Source: Pseudoalteromonas sp. T1lg75
Lineage (GTDB): Bacteria; Pseudomonadota; Gammaproteobacteria; Enterobacterales; Alteromonadaceae
Direction of reading: 5' to 3'
DNA: 64,000 bases
Assembly: GCF_002964705.1 (NCBI RefSeq)
Contig: NZ_PQCD01000033.1
Coordinates: 429,757 to 493,756, forward strand
Numbering within the stretch: position 1 is the stretch's first letter; each line of letters starts with the position of its first letter. Position numbers and translations under genes: made by a program. Shown here piece after piece: positions 23,107-31,730 of this stretch. Below the pieces are notes generated by a model. It ran no database searches. It was not told where the DNA came from and worked only from the letters and a program-made list of their open reading frames with translations.

Positions 23107-24174
23107 TTATTGCTGGCAGGCGGCAACAGCGTCGGCGATAAGCTCGAGGCCTGTTTGTGGGCAAGGAGGTAACTCGGCGTTACTTTCGCGCACGGGCGCG
23201 ACCCTTTGACCCCATTTAATGTAACTGGCCGCCCAGGTTAGACCGGCGCCAAAGGCCGCCGACATAATGTTGGCTCCGGGCTTGATCATGCCGCGCTCTA
23301 CCGCTTCACACAAGGCGATGGCAATGGTCGCCGCCGAGGTGTTGCCATATTCATCGATATTGACCATCACCTTGTCGTCTTCGACCTTAAGGCGCTGCTG
23401 AATGGCCTGGATAATGCGCAGGTTAGCCTGATGCGGCACCAATACATCTATGTCATCCAGGCTCAGCTGCGCCTGATTCAGCACGTCATCGCAGGCGCCA
23501 CTCATGCCTTTAACCGCGCGTTTGAAAATTTCCGGGCCGACAAAATGCAGTTCCGAACCGCCAATGGCCTCGTACTTATTGATGTTCGAGCCAAAGTTTT
23601 CGATGTGCAGAATGCTGCGATCCGAGCTGTCACAGCCGGATTTACTGGCTAATAAACCAAGCGCTTGCTCGCTTGCTTCAAGCACCACTGCACCGGCACC
23701 ATCACCAAAGAGCACGGCGCTATCGCGGCGGGCCCAGTTGATATACCAGCTCATACGCTCGGCGGCGACAACCACGGCGCGTTTGATCATCCCGGCCTGA
23801 ATTTGTGCTGTGGCCATTTGCAGGGCATACAAAAAGCCCGAACACGCGGCGTTACTGTCGCAGGCCGCGGCTCCGGTGGCGCCCAGGCGTTGCTGAACCT
23901 CGGAGGCGGTGTTGGCCACAACCGTACTTGGGGTACAGGTGGCGACTAAAACTAGGTCCAGCTCTGTGGCATCCAGACCAGCGCAGTCAAGGGCCCGTTG
24001 CGCCGCAACTGTGGCCATTTCGGCGGTGCTTACGTGGCTGACATGGCGTGCTTTAATACCCGTGCGTGAGCTGATCCATTCATCGGAGGTGTCGACGACG
24101 GTGGCAATGTCCTGATTGCTAATTCGAGCCGGTGGGACACACTTTCCCCAACCGGTGATCTCTGCATAATGCAT
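23107..24174 (-). CDS. beta-ketoacyl-ACP synthase III family protein (FabH-like)
   Basis: This 355-residue thiolase-fold condensing enzyme has the catalytic triad in order: Cys in [12 protein letters not shown], His in [10 protein letters not shown] and Asn in YGNTSAATI. It condenses acyl-CoA with malonyl-ACP in fatty acid initiation or a related lipid pathway. ATG at 24174 ([10 protein letters not shown]) has AGGA upstream; the frame runs 24 bp further. It stands alone rather than in a fab operon, so it may be a secondary or specialised FabH paralogue. Confidence 0.88.
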   Translation of the reverse strand: MHYAEITGWGKCVPPARISNQDIATVVDTSDEWISSRTGIKARHVSHVSTAEMATVAAQRALDCAGLDATELDLVLVATCTPSTVVANTASEVQQRLGATGAAACDSNAACSGFLYALQMATAQIQAGMIKRAVVVAAERMSWYINWARRDSAVLFGDGAGAVVLEASEQALGLLASKSGCDSSDRSILHIENFGSNINKYEAIGGSELHFVGPEIFKRAVKGMSGACDDVLNQAQLSLDDIDVLVPHQANLRIIQAIQQRLKVEDDKVMVNIDEYGNTSAATIAIALCEAVERGMIKPGANIMSAAFGAGLTWAASYIKWGQRVAPVRESNAELPPCPQTGLELIADAVAACQQ

Positions 24175-24385
24175 ATAAAATCCTAGTAGTTGCTGCATTG
24201 GCGACAGCTTTTCTCAGCTGGCCCGATGTCTTTGCTATGTAGCTGCTTTATATCAAACTGAACCAGTTTGGTCGAGTTCTACTAGCACCTGGGGCGAAAG
24301 TATGTTCTGTTAATGTTATGTATATCATGCTTAGCCACTGTGGCTTGCTAAACACAAAATAAAAATAACGGAGCCTAGGTAAACG

Positions 24386-25705
24386 ATGAAACAGACCCTG
24401 ATAGCATCCCTGATAACGCTGGTAGCGGGCACCCTAGCCGCTGCCCCCGCAGCGGCACAAACGACGCTTATCCATGCCGGCGAGTTGCTCAAGTCCGCAG
24501 ATGCCAAGGTATTAAAGGCCCAAACCATAGAAATTAAGGAGGGTCGGGTGCAAGGGCTGCATCAGGGTTATGTCGATGCCGCCGAACTTGGTCTAAAGAA
24601 TGCCAAGGTTGTTGATTTAAAAGATAAATTTGTGTTGCCAGGGATGGTGGACTTGCATGTTCACCTGACCTTCGAGCGTGACCCCAAGGCCAACCCCCAT
24701 CGTATGCTTAATGAAGTAGAGGCGGATCAGGCACTGCGGGCCGTGGCCTATTTACGCAAGACCGTCGAAGCCGGATTTACCACGGTACGGGATTTGGGCG
24801 GTAACAATAAGGTGATTTTCCCACTCCAGCGTGCGGTTAAGCAGGGCACCTTGGTGGGGCCGCGTATCATTGCCGCCGGTGAAGCGGTTACCCCAACCGG
24901 CGGGCATGGCGACATGCATGGCTACCGCCAGGAAATTCTCGATGCCTTTGCCCCACGTATGGGCGTCTGTGATGGTGCCGATGACTGTACCCGGGCCGTA
25001 CGTGAGTTGGTCAAAGGGGGCGCCGAGGTGATCAAAATCACCGCCACCGGCGGGGTGCTCAGCAATACCAAGGCGGGGCTGAATCAGCAACTAACCGATG
25101 CTGAGCTCGCGGCCATAGTGAAAACCGCCCACAATCTCGGCCGTCCGGTGACCGCCCACGCTCATGGCGCCGGTGGCATCGCCGCGGCCTTGCGAGCCGG
25201 GGTGGACTCAGTTGAGCACGGCTCCTACCTCAATGAGGAAACCATCGGCTTATTTAAACGTACCGGCGCCTATCTGGTACCGACCTTGTTGGCCGGGGTG
25301 ACGGTGACCGAGGAGGTTAACAATAACCCGGCGCTGCCCGCAGCCATTGTCGAAAAGGTGAAAACCGTGGGGCCCGTGGTTAAAGACTCGTTTCAACAGG
25401 CCCTGGCGAAAAAGGTGAATATTGCCTTTGGCACCGACTCAGGGGTGTCGCGTCATGGCGATAATGCCAAGGAATTTGCGCTCTTGGTCGATTATGGAAT
25501 GAGCCCTCGCCAGGCCCTGGCAACCAGCCTGACCCATGCGCCTAAGGTGTTGAATATGGAGCATGAAGTTGGCAAATTGGCGCCCGGCTACTACGCTGAT
25601 GTTATTGCCTTAGATAAATCGCCGCTGAACGATATCGACCAGTTGACGGCGGTTCGTTTCGTTATGCAGCAAGGAAAAGTCATTCGCCACCATGAACAAG
25701 ATTAA
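24386..25705 (+). CDS. secreted metal-dependent amidohydrolase (dipeptidase-like)
   Basis: This 439-residue protein has a signal peptide (cleavage likely after AAA, about residue 24) and an amidohydrolase TIM-barrel. It shows the metal ligands DLHVHLTF, the segment VIKITATGGV (bridging lysine position), TAHAHGAGG, SVEHGSYL and the catalytic aspartate in FGTDSGVSRHG. The subgroup resembles Xaa-Arg/Lys or Xaa-Pro dipeptidases of marine bacteria; exact specificity is open. The next gene begins inside its last 14 bp, implying co-translation. Confidence 0.85.
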   Translation: MKQTLIASLITLVAGTLAAAPAAAQTTLIHAGELLKSADAKVLKAQTIEIKEGRVQGLHQGYVDAAELGLKNAKVVDLKDKFVLPGMVDLHVHLTFERDPKANPHRMLNEVEADQALRAVAYLRKTVEAGFTTVRDLGGNNKVIFPLQRAVKQGTLVGPRIIAAGEAVTPTGGHGDMHGYRQEILDAFAPRMGVCDGADDCTRAVRELVKGGAEVIKITATGGVLSNTKAGLNQQLTDAELAAIVKTAHNLGRPVTAHAHGAGGIAAALRAGVDSVEHGSYLNEETIGLFKRTGAYLVPTLLAGVTVTEEVNNNPALPAAIVEKVKTVGPVVKDSFQQALAKKVNIAFGTDSGVSRHGDNAKEFALLVDYGMSPRQALATSLTHAPKVLNMEHEVGKLAPGYYADVIALDKSPLNDIDQLTAVRFVMQQGKVIRHHEQD

Positions 25706-26096
25706 AGCGCAGTTATTTGAGCACCTGATCGAGCTTGAACGCTCCTTGATGCGTGAAGATGTGCGTGCCGATGCGGCGCGCCTGAACGCCTTAATTGACG
25801 ATGATTTTATTGAGGTGTCCTCGGATGGGAAGCGTTTCAACAAGGCGAATGTGCTTGAGCGCCTGCCCAAGGAGCAGTCGAAAAGTCGCAAGCCACTTTT
25901 TCATAATCAGGATTTTGTTGGCCGTATGCTCAGTGACACCGTGGTGCAGCTCTATTATCGCAGCGCCCTGCGGCGCATTCGGGGCGGGCAGTGGCATTTT
26001 TCCTCGCGTATGTCTTTGTGGCGTTTGGATGGCGAACAACAATGGCGGGTGGTGTATCACCAAAGCACGCCGTGCGAATCATTTCCCCTGGAATAA
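25692..26096 (+). CDS. NTF2-like/DUF4440 protein
   Basis: This 134-residue protein has the pattern of SnoaL-like/DUF4440 nuclear-transport-factor-2-fold proteins (N-terminal helix LIELERSLMREDVR, DDDFIEVSSDGKRF, then a beta strand with HFSSRMSLWRLDGEQQWRVVYHQ). It has no signal peptide, unlike the amidohydrolase it overlaps by 14 bp. It may be a small binding protein or non-catalytic accessory; no active site can be named. Confidence 0.7.
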   Translation: MNKIKAQLFEHLIELERSLMREDVRADAARLNALIDDDFIEVSSDGKRFNKANVLERLPKEQSKSRKPLFHNQDFVGRMLSDTVVQLYYRSALRRIRGGQWHFSSRMSLWRLDGEQQWRVVYHQSTPCESFPLE

Positions 26097-26334
26097 TTGC
26101 TCCATTTTTCAAAATGTTAGGTTCACCTATACATTTCAGTTCGCCCGAGGGGATTCGCGCTCTTGGTTAGTAGCTCTTATTAAAATACTCATTTTATATC
26201 AGAGAGTTGACTCGCTAAATCTTGATTAAGAGCGTTGCTTTGACACTTTGTCGCCCCCTTGCTCTGAGCCACAATTTTGCCGCTAAGCGGATCGCAGGCT
26301 ACGCTTAAGCAAACAGTGGCCGGTGGGCTTAATT

Positions 26335-26739
26335 ATGAATTTTGCAGAGTTTAACTTTTACGCGGTGCTCTTGTCCGCCGTCGCAACATTTTTTCTGGGC
26401 GGTTTATGGTATTCGCCCTTGATGTTTAAAACCGCCTGGCTCGATGGCTGTGGCTTAACCGACGTGGACTTGGCACAGGCTTCCATGGGTAAGGTCTTTA
26501 CCTTGGCCTTTCTCCTTTCCTTGGTAGCGGCCTTTGTGTTTGCCTTGTTCTTAGGACCCAAGCCCGAGCTAGGCTTTGCCGTTGGTGCCGGATTTGCTGC
26601 TGGCTTGTGTTGGGTGGCGACCTCTTTTGGTATCAGCTATCTCTTCGAACAAAGACCGTTAAAGTTATTTTTGGTTAACGGCGGCTATCATACCTTGCAA
26701 TTTACCCTGATTGGTTTGATCTTAGGCTTATGGCATTAG
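26335..26739 (+). CDS. DUF1761 family membrane protein
   Basis: This 134-residue protein has four transmembrane helices. The N-terminal segment VATFFLGGLWYSPLMFKTAW and the C-terminal FLVNGGYHTLQFTLIGLILG are typical of DUF1761. The ATG at 26335 is preceded by GGTGG; a GTG at 26323 is an alternative start. Function unknown. Confidence 0.75.
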   Translation: MNFAEFNFYAVLLSAVATFFLGGLWYSPLMFKTAWLDGCGLTDVDLAQASMGKVFTLAFLLSLVAAFVFALFLGPKPELGFAVGAGFAAGLCWVATSFGISYLFEQRPLKLFLVNGGYHTLQFTLIGLILGLWH

Positions 26740-26866
26740 TGCGTTACTTTGCCCCATAACCCCGAGTTTATTAAGGGTTTTCTCTGAGGCTGTAACGGGT
26801 TAGAGTTTATACTCAACAATTCCACTGAACTGTTACGCTTGTCACCTTGGCAACTGGCCGGCAAAT

Positions 26867-27135
26867 TAGGGTCTGTTGACCTTTGTTGTTTGTTTCTGCA
26901 GCAGTTTGTAGTGTATTTATACAAGGCGGCACATGTGTGGTGTAGTTATTCTACATAAACATGTAACAACACAGTAGAAATGCGCTACAAGCGCTGCCCT
27001 ACGGGTTCATCTCAACGCATCCTGCTCTGTGTTACTCGCTATGAACATAGAATGACTATGCATCATAACGAGCGTCGTGATCAGAATGCGTTTAGATTGA
27101 ACATAAAGTAAACCGCAAAGATAAACAGACCCTAG
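26867..27135. repeat. 269-bp MITE-like repeat with terminal inverted repeats (family B)
   Basis: Left end TTAGGGTCTGTTGACCTTTG (26867) and right end, read inverted, CTAGGGTCTGTTTATCTTTG (ending at 27135) are imperfect inverted repeats. The interior has the fixed hairpin core TGTAGTTATTCTACA (26941-26955) in the same 8-11-15-11-8 layout as the family-A element, but with different arms (26930-26940 and 26956-26966). There is no coding capacity; it fills most of the 420-bp gap 26740-27159. The remainder of that gap shows nothing I can name. Confidence 0.7.
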
Positions 27136-27165
27136 TCACAGCTTAAAAGAATAACAAGGATGGAC

Positions 27166-28212
27166 ATGGATATTCACCGCGAGTCCCAATTACCTCAGGC
27201 AGGCCCAAAAAGCCTGATTTGCGAGTCGGGCAGGGTGCTTTTTGGTCACTTCGATGGCCCGGTTCAATCCTTGGGGGTTGAGCACTTTCGCTACATCAAT
27301 GCGATGGACAAACCCCATGGTTCGCTGGCGCGGCGCTTTCATTTTAAGCAATTCCAGTTTGTTTCTGTGTGCACTCCCAGGTTCCTTCTTGGCGTGGCCC
27401 TTGCCGATATTCGCTATGCCGCCTCTGGCTTTTGCTATCTCTATGATATTGAAGCTAATAAGCTGGTGGAAACCAGCTGGCTTAAGCCCCTGGCGTTGGG
27501 CTGCATCATGGCGCCTTCTCCGTGGGATGGATACTCCCGGTTGGGCGGCAAAAAGGGGCAGATCAGCATGGAAATTAAGGCCGGGGTCTGGCAATTGCGT
27601 ATAGCCACCGAGCAGATCGACGCCGCTCTAACCCTGGTACCGCCATTAAATAGCCTGCCCATGGCCATGTGTAACCCCACAGGTTACAGCGGCTGGACCT
27701 ATACTCAGAAACACAATGCCTTGGGAGTCGAGGGTTCACTAATTATCAACCAAGAACCCCTAGCTCTGGATGAGGCGCTGGCAGGCTATGATTTTTCTGC
27801 CGGTTTTATGCGCCGGGAAACCAGCTGGCGCTGGGCCAGCATCAACGGCCGTATCCAAGGAGCCTTATTTGGCCTAAACCTGGCCGCCGGGGTCAATGAA
27901 ACCGGTTGCAATGAGAATGTGTTCTGGATTAATGGACAGCGGCACTTACTTGGCCCGGTACAGTTTGATTTTACCCGGGAAAGGTCAGGGCACAAGAGCC
28001 GAGAATGGCGAATAAGCTCCCTGGATGGCAAGGTCGATTTAACGTTTCACCCCCTGAATAAGCGCCAGGAGCGCTTGAACCTGTGGTTATTAAAAAGCAA
28101 CTTTCGCCAGTATATCGGCTATTTCGATGGCGCGATTGAAGATGCCTCGGGGCGGGTGCATCGCCTCGAAAAGGTTCTAGGTTTAACGGAAGACCACTTT
28201 GCCCTGTGGTAG
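27166..28212 (+). CDS. DUF2804 family protein
   Basis: This protein of about 348 residues is of the DUF2804 family (LGVEHFRYINAMDKPHGS near the start, then repeated beta-rich segments with EGSLIINQEPLALDEALAGYD and SWRWASINGRIQGALFGLNLAAGVNETG). It lacks a signal peptide and looks beta-sandwich. Function unknown, though DUF2804 proteins are related to lipocalin-like folds. Start: AAGGA ends at 27160, so ATG at 27166 is better spaced than the ATG at 27160. Confidence 0.75.
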   Translation: MDIHRESQLPQAGPKSLICESGRVLFGHFDGPVQSLGVEHFRYINAMDKPHGSLARRFHFKQFQFVSVCTPRFLLGVALADIRYAASGFCYLYDIEANKLVETSWLKPLALGCIMAPSPWDGYSRLGGKKGQISMEIKAGVWQLRIATEQIDAALTLVPPLNSLPMAMCNPTGYSGWTYTQKHNALGVEGSLIINQEPLALDEALAGYDFSAGFMRRETSWRWASINGRIQGALFGLNLAAGVNETGCNENVFWINGQRHLLGPVQFDFTRERSGHKSREWRISSLDGKVDLTFHPLNKRQERLNLWLLKSNFRQYIGYFDGAIEDASGRVHRLEKVLGLTEDHFALW

Positions 28213-28320
28213 TGATGCAAACGCGTTGCAAAGCCGTTAAAGCCCGCTGGATAGGGCGCCTCATTGGCCTACCCCGTGCTTAAAATGTTACAGTAGCGCC
28301 TCGCTAACAGTGGGGGAAGT

Positions 28321-28572
28321 ATGGCCAAACCAAATAAAAAAGGGCCGGTTCGTACCGTGGATATTTTTTGCAGTAAATGCCGTACGCAACTTTATAAATA
28401 CCGCAAGGGTGGTAAGGGCGCGCTGGTGAAATGTTTTATCGAACGCATCAGCGAGGATTACACGGACCAAGTGGCGACCTGCCCTAACTGTGAGCAGGTG
28501 TTTGCCAGGGAAACCCTGATCCGGGGCACGCCGGCGCTAAAAATGATCGGTCAAAAGGTGTATATGAAATAA
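28321..28572 (+). CDS. small zinc-ribbon protein
   Basis: This 83-residue basic protein has two Cys pairs, CSKC and CPNC, a likely zinc ribbon. Between them lies LYKYRKGGKGALVKCFIERI. Proteins with this layout are widespread in proteobacteria as uncharacterised conserved hypotheticals. Possible RNA or DNA binding is inferred from the basic ribbon. It is probably monocistronic. Confidence 0.7.
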   Translation: MAKPNKKGPVRTVDIFCSKCRTQLYKYRKGGKGALVKCFIERISEDYTDQVATCPNCEQVFARETLIRGTPALKMIGQKVYMK

Positions 28573-28664
28573 GCGCTAAATTGTGCCTGGCGGGCGGGCA
28601 TTTGTCCTTAGGTAGCGAAGTCTTGCTTGATAGGCTGACCCCGTTTGTTTTGTGGAGCTAGGCA

Positions 28665-28895
28665 ATGGACCTATTATTTGATGTTATTGGCATGAGCGGC
28701 ACTTTTTTGGTGGTGGGCGCTTTTTTCTTACTGCAGCTCGAGAAGTTACCAGCCTCAGGCCTGGGGTATAACCTGATGAACTTAACCGGTGCCATCTTAC
28801 TGTTGGTAAGCCTGTGTTATAACTTTAACCTTGCCAGTTTCGTTATCGAAATATTTTGGATAGCAGCCTCCTTATCGGTATTTATAAGCACGTGA
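28665..28895 (+). CDS. CBU_0592-like small membrane protein
   Basis: This 76-residue protein has three hydrophobic helices (IGMSGTFLVVGAFFLLQ, NLMNLTGAILLLVSLCYNF, SFVIEIFWIAASLSVF). The pattern fits the CBU_0592 family of bacterial membrane proteins. Function unknown. Confidence 0.7.
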   Translation: MDLLFDVIGMSGTFLVVGAFFLLQLEKLPASGLGYNLMNLTGAILLLVSLCYNFNLASFVIEIFWIAASLSVFIST

Positions 28896-28983
28896 TGGCC
28901 CGTCGTGAGCTGAAGTCCGTCCCTGCTTCTTAATGGTTTGAGCTGAGGTCGCCTGTGTATGCATCTCGGCACGGCTATCAGCA

Positions 28984-29010
28984 CAAAAAAGCGGGCTAAT
29001 TAGCCCGCTG
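28984..29010 (-). terminator. rho-independent terminator of the coiled-coil gene
   Basis: GCGGGCTA (28991-28998) and TAGCCCGC (29001-29008) form a near loop-free stem. On the minus strand it is followed by TTTTTT, 24 bp past the stop of the coiled-coil gene. Confidence 0.85.
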
Positions 29011-29033
29011 AGTTTGGCGCATAAGAGTGAAAA

Positions 29034-29654
29034 TTAGCGAGGGAGATTTTTGCTCACTTTTTTGTTTTTATTCATAACACCGCTGTAATAACCGTGCAGC
29101 GCATCGTTGAGCTGTTTTTCGCAGCGTTTCAATTGCTCGCCCTGGGTGATCACCTGCATGCTGAGTTTAACCTTTTCTTCGCGCATGCTGTTGATGTCTT
29201 GCGCTTGGCCTTGCAGACGTCGCTGTAGCTCTTCCACTTGTTGTGTTGATGATTTAAGCAACTCATGCAGCTCCTTGTTGCGGTCCTGAAGATCGCGACA
29301 ATGATGCTTCATTACATGCTTACTGGTATTGGCTTCTTCTAACTGCTGCTCCAGCTCAGCTAACTCCACCTGGACGTCTCGTTTGGCTTGAACCTGCACC
29401 TGTTGCATTTGCTCGGCCATTTTGTCCATGTGCGCCAAGGCTTTTTTATTCAGCTCATCCGCCTGATTGATCTGTGCCAATAGCGGCGCTTGCGCTTCAT
29501 GCAAGTGCTTTATCTGGCGCTCTTTTTCTTGCAGTAATTGCTTATACAGGTGCAACTGTTCGTGAATCGAAGGTTCACCGGATGATTTGTTAATATGGGT
29601 GACGTTGGGCTGCATAGCCGCTTCCATAGGAGGATGTAAGTCAGAGTGCGCCAT
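29034..29654 (-). CDS. coiled-coil hypothetical protein
   Basis: This 206-residue protein is nearly all heptad-rich helix (about residues 30-185; LYKQLLQEKERQIKHLHEAQ, then AELEQQLEEAN and QQVEELQRRLQGQAQ). The C-terminal tail is basic. It has no signal peptide. It could act as a structural or scaffold protein; no family is recognised. An AAGGAT ribosome site precedes the ATG. Confidence 0.65.
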   Translation of the reverse strand: MAHSDLHPPMEAAMQPNVTHINKSSGEPSIHEQLHLYKQLLQEKERQIKHLHEAQAPLLAQINQADELNKKALAHMDKMAEQMQQVQVQAKRDVQVELAELEQQLEEANTSKHVMKHHCRDLQDRNKELHELLKSSTQQVEELQRRLQGQAQDINSMREEKVKLSMQVITQGEQLKRCEKQLNDALHGYYSGVMNKNKKVSKNLPR

Positions 29655-29825
29655 GATCTATCCTTGTTTACGTTAGAATTTGAACTGGTTAAATTTTAAC
29701 AAGGATATTGAGCGCAACTTATTGATCTAAATCAGCTTGGTGGGGCTATTGGCACCCCAGTCGCGATGAACTTTGATCTAGCGCAAGGGCTGCGCTAAAA
29801 AATCGACCGCGTGAGGCGGACCATT

Positions 29826-30548
29826 TTATTTAACCAAGATGCAGGTGACATTGTCGCCGGCACCGCGGGTCAGTGCCGAGTGCATCAAGGCCTGACCGGC
29901 AGCCTGTAGATTAGCGGTTGCAAGTGACACTTCTATTTCAAAGTCAGATAATTTTTGGGTTAAGCCGTCGCTACACAATAAAAAGATGTCATCGGTCTGC
30001 CAGGTACCATGTACCACCTCGACCTGCACGTCGTGCTTGACCCCAATGGCCCGTGCTACCTCGTGTTGTAATGGGTGGCTGGCCGCTTGCGCCGAGGTGA
30101 TGACGCCGCTATCGAGCAACACATTAACCCGGCTATGGTCCCGAGTTTGCTGTTCTAATCGGTTGTTTCTAAATAGGTAGCCGCGACTATCGCCAACCCA
30201 GATAAAATAAAAATCAGTACCGTCCAGCACCAGGGCAACCGCCGTAGAACCCATGGTTTTTCCCTGCATAAGCTGTTGTGAGTGGTGAAAGAGTTGTTTA
30301 TTGGCGTCTTCAAAGGCGTTTATTAGGGTGCGGTGGAGGGGCGTGCTTTGAGCCTTGTTATGTAAATGCTGCCTAACGATTTCGATTACCTGCGAACTGG
30401 CATAATCCCCTTTGCTGTGCGCCCCCATGCCATCGGCAACAACCCAGACCCGTTGCTCGGGGAGTGCCAAGAAGGCGTCTTCATTTTTGCTGCGAATAAC
30501 GCCGCAATGGCTCTGGGCGAAGCTAGTTAAGCCCATGCCTTTGTCCAT
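29826..30548 (-). CDS. PP2C-family serine/threonine phosphatase
   Basis: This 240-residue Stp1/PP2C protein needs two Mn/Mg ions. The metal-binding residues are visible in SKNEDAFLA, VVADGMGAHSKGD, WVGDSRGYL, CSDGLTQKL and GAGDNVTCI. It probably removes phosphates from kinase targets. No Ser/Thr kinase is seen nearby. The start could also be the Met four codons in. Confidence 0.88.
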   Translation of the reverse strand: MDKGMGLTSFAQSHCGVIRSKNEDAFLALPEQRVWVVADGMGAHSKGDYASSQVIEIVRQHLHNKAQSTPLHRTLINAFEDANKQLFHHSQQLMQGKTMGSTAVALVLDGTDFYFIWVGDSRGYLFRNNRLEQQTRDHSRVNVLLDSGVITSAQAASHPLQHEVARAIGVKHDVQVEVVHGTWQTDDIFLLCSDGLTQKLSDFEIEVSLATANLQAAGQALMHSALTRGAGDNVTCILVK

Positions 30549-30778
30549 ACTGCTTTGCTTGGTTGTGGCTGTTACCGGACAGGCCCGAAAATAAGTTAAC
30601 CATGGTGACCATAAATCTTGTCTAATCCCTTAGCTTTCGCACATCTTTAGACGGTAGTAGTTCAAACCTTGCCCTTTACATTAATCCTTTTGGGTTCAAC
30701 CGCAGATGAATGGTCTACAGCAGTGAGCCGCCGCTGTTGTTGGGCTTGGTTGCAGCAACAACCAAACCCAGAGCGAAC

Positions 30779-31504
30779 CTAAAGGCGTCGGCCTTCACCG
30801 GCGTAGCGTCCGGCAAGAATTTTTTCATACATCTCATCGGCTATCTTTTTCGCCCGCTCGATGGCATCCGGTTGTAATTTACGTTCATCGAGCTTGCGGC
30901 TGGTGCTGGCATCCAGGTTGCCGTTGTATTCAGCGATGGTGTTCCAGATATATGACTTTTCGATATTTTTAGGAACTCCCAGGCCTTCGTAATACATTAA
31001 CGCCAGGTTAAATTGGGCCAGGGTGTAATTCTGAGCTGCGGCTTTTTGATACCAATCAACCGCGGTAGGGTAATCCTTCAACACGCCTTCGCCATTGGTG
31101 TACATCACCCCCAGGTTATATTGAGCGGCGGCCACGCCCTTATTGGCGGCACCGGTGAACAGCTCGACCGCTCGTAGCAGGTCCACTTTGACGCCTCGAC
31201 CTTCCTGATACATAACGGCTAAGGAAAACATCGCGTCGGCGAAGTCTTTATCAACGGCTTGTTGATACAGTTGCGCTGCTTTGTGTTGATTCTTGGCGAC
31301 GCCATGGCCATTTTCATAGAGCTGAGCTAGCTCATAAATCCCTGGCGCAAAACCTTTGTCGGCAAGGTATTGAAATTCGCTGATGGCGGTTTCAAAGTCA
31401 CCTACATTGGCGGCAGCAATTCCTTCTTCTAAACCAGCTTGGGCAGGAGGGGTGAGCACGAGTGCGGTGCACAGACTGACAGTGTATAGGGTATATCGCA
31501 ACAT
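30779..31504 (-). CDS. secreted Sel1-repeat protein
   Basis: This 241-residue protein has a signal peptide (cleavage likely after AQA, about residue 23) followed by four or five Sel1-like TPR units of about 36 residues (for example ELAQLYENGHGVAKNQHKAA, SLAVMYQEGRGVKVDLLRAV, NLGVMYTNGEGVLKDYPTAV). Such proteins are periplasmic adaptors. The neighbouring PP2C gene is on the same strand but 230 bp away. Confidence 0.8.
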   Translation of the reverse strand: MLRYTLYTVSLCTALVLTPPAQAGLEEGIAAANVGDFETAISEFQYLADKGFAPGIYELAQLYENGHGVAKNQHKAAQLYQQAVDKDFADAMFSLAVMYQEGRGVKVDLLRAVELFTGAANKGVAAAQYNLGVMYTNGEGVLKDYPTAVDWYQKAAAQNYTLAQFNLALMYYEGLGVPKNIEKSYIWNTIAEYNGNLDASTSRKLDERKLQPDAIERAKKIADEMYEKILAGRYAGEGRRL

Positions 31505-31730
31505 AGTGTGTCTCCGGGGATGGCTGCTATCTATCTGATTCTAGCTTGTTTATTGATTATTATCCAAAGTCTATCGAGAAATAAACACTCCGATTCTGAA
31601 GTTTTTTAGTTATATCTAATACCTAGGCTGCTCATTAGGACAAAAGCAAAAACAGGCTCAAGACGCAAGTCTTTAATTCTGACCCAATTCCATGCTACAA
31701 CAGTCTAAATTCTGCACACAGGAGAGAGGA

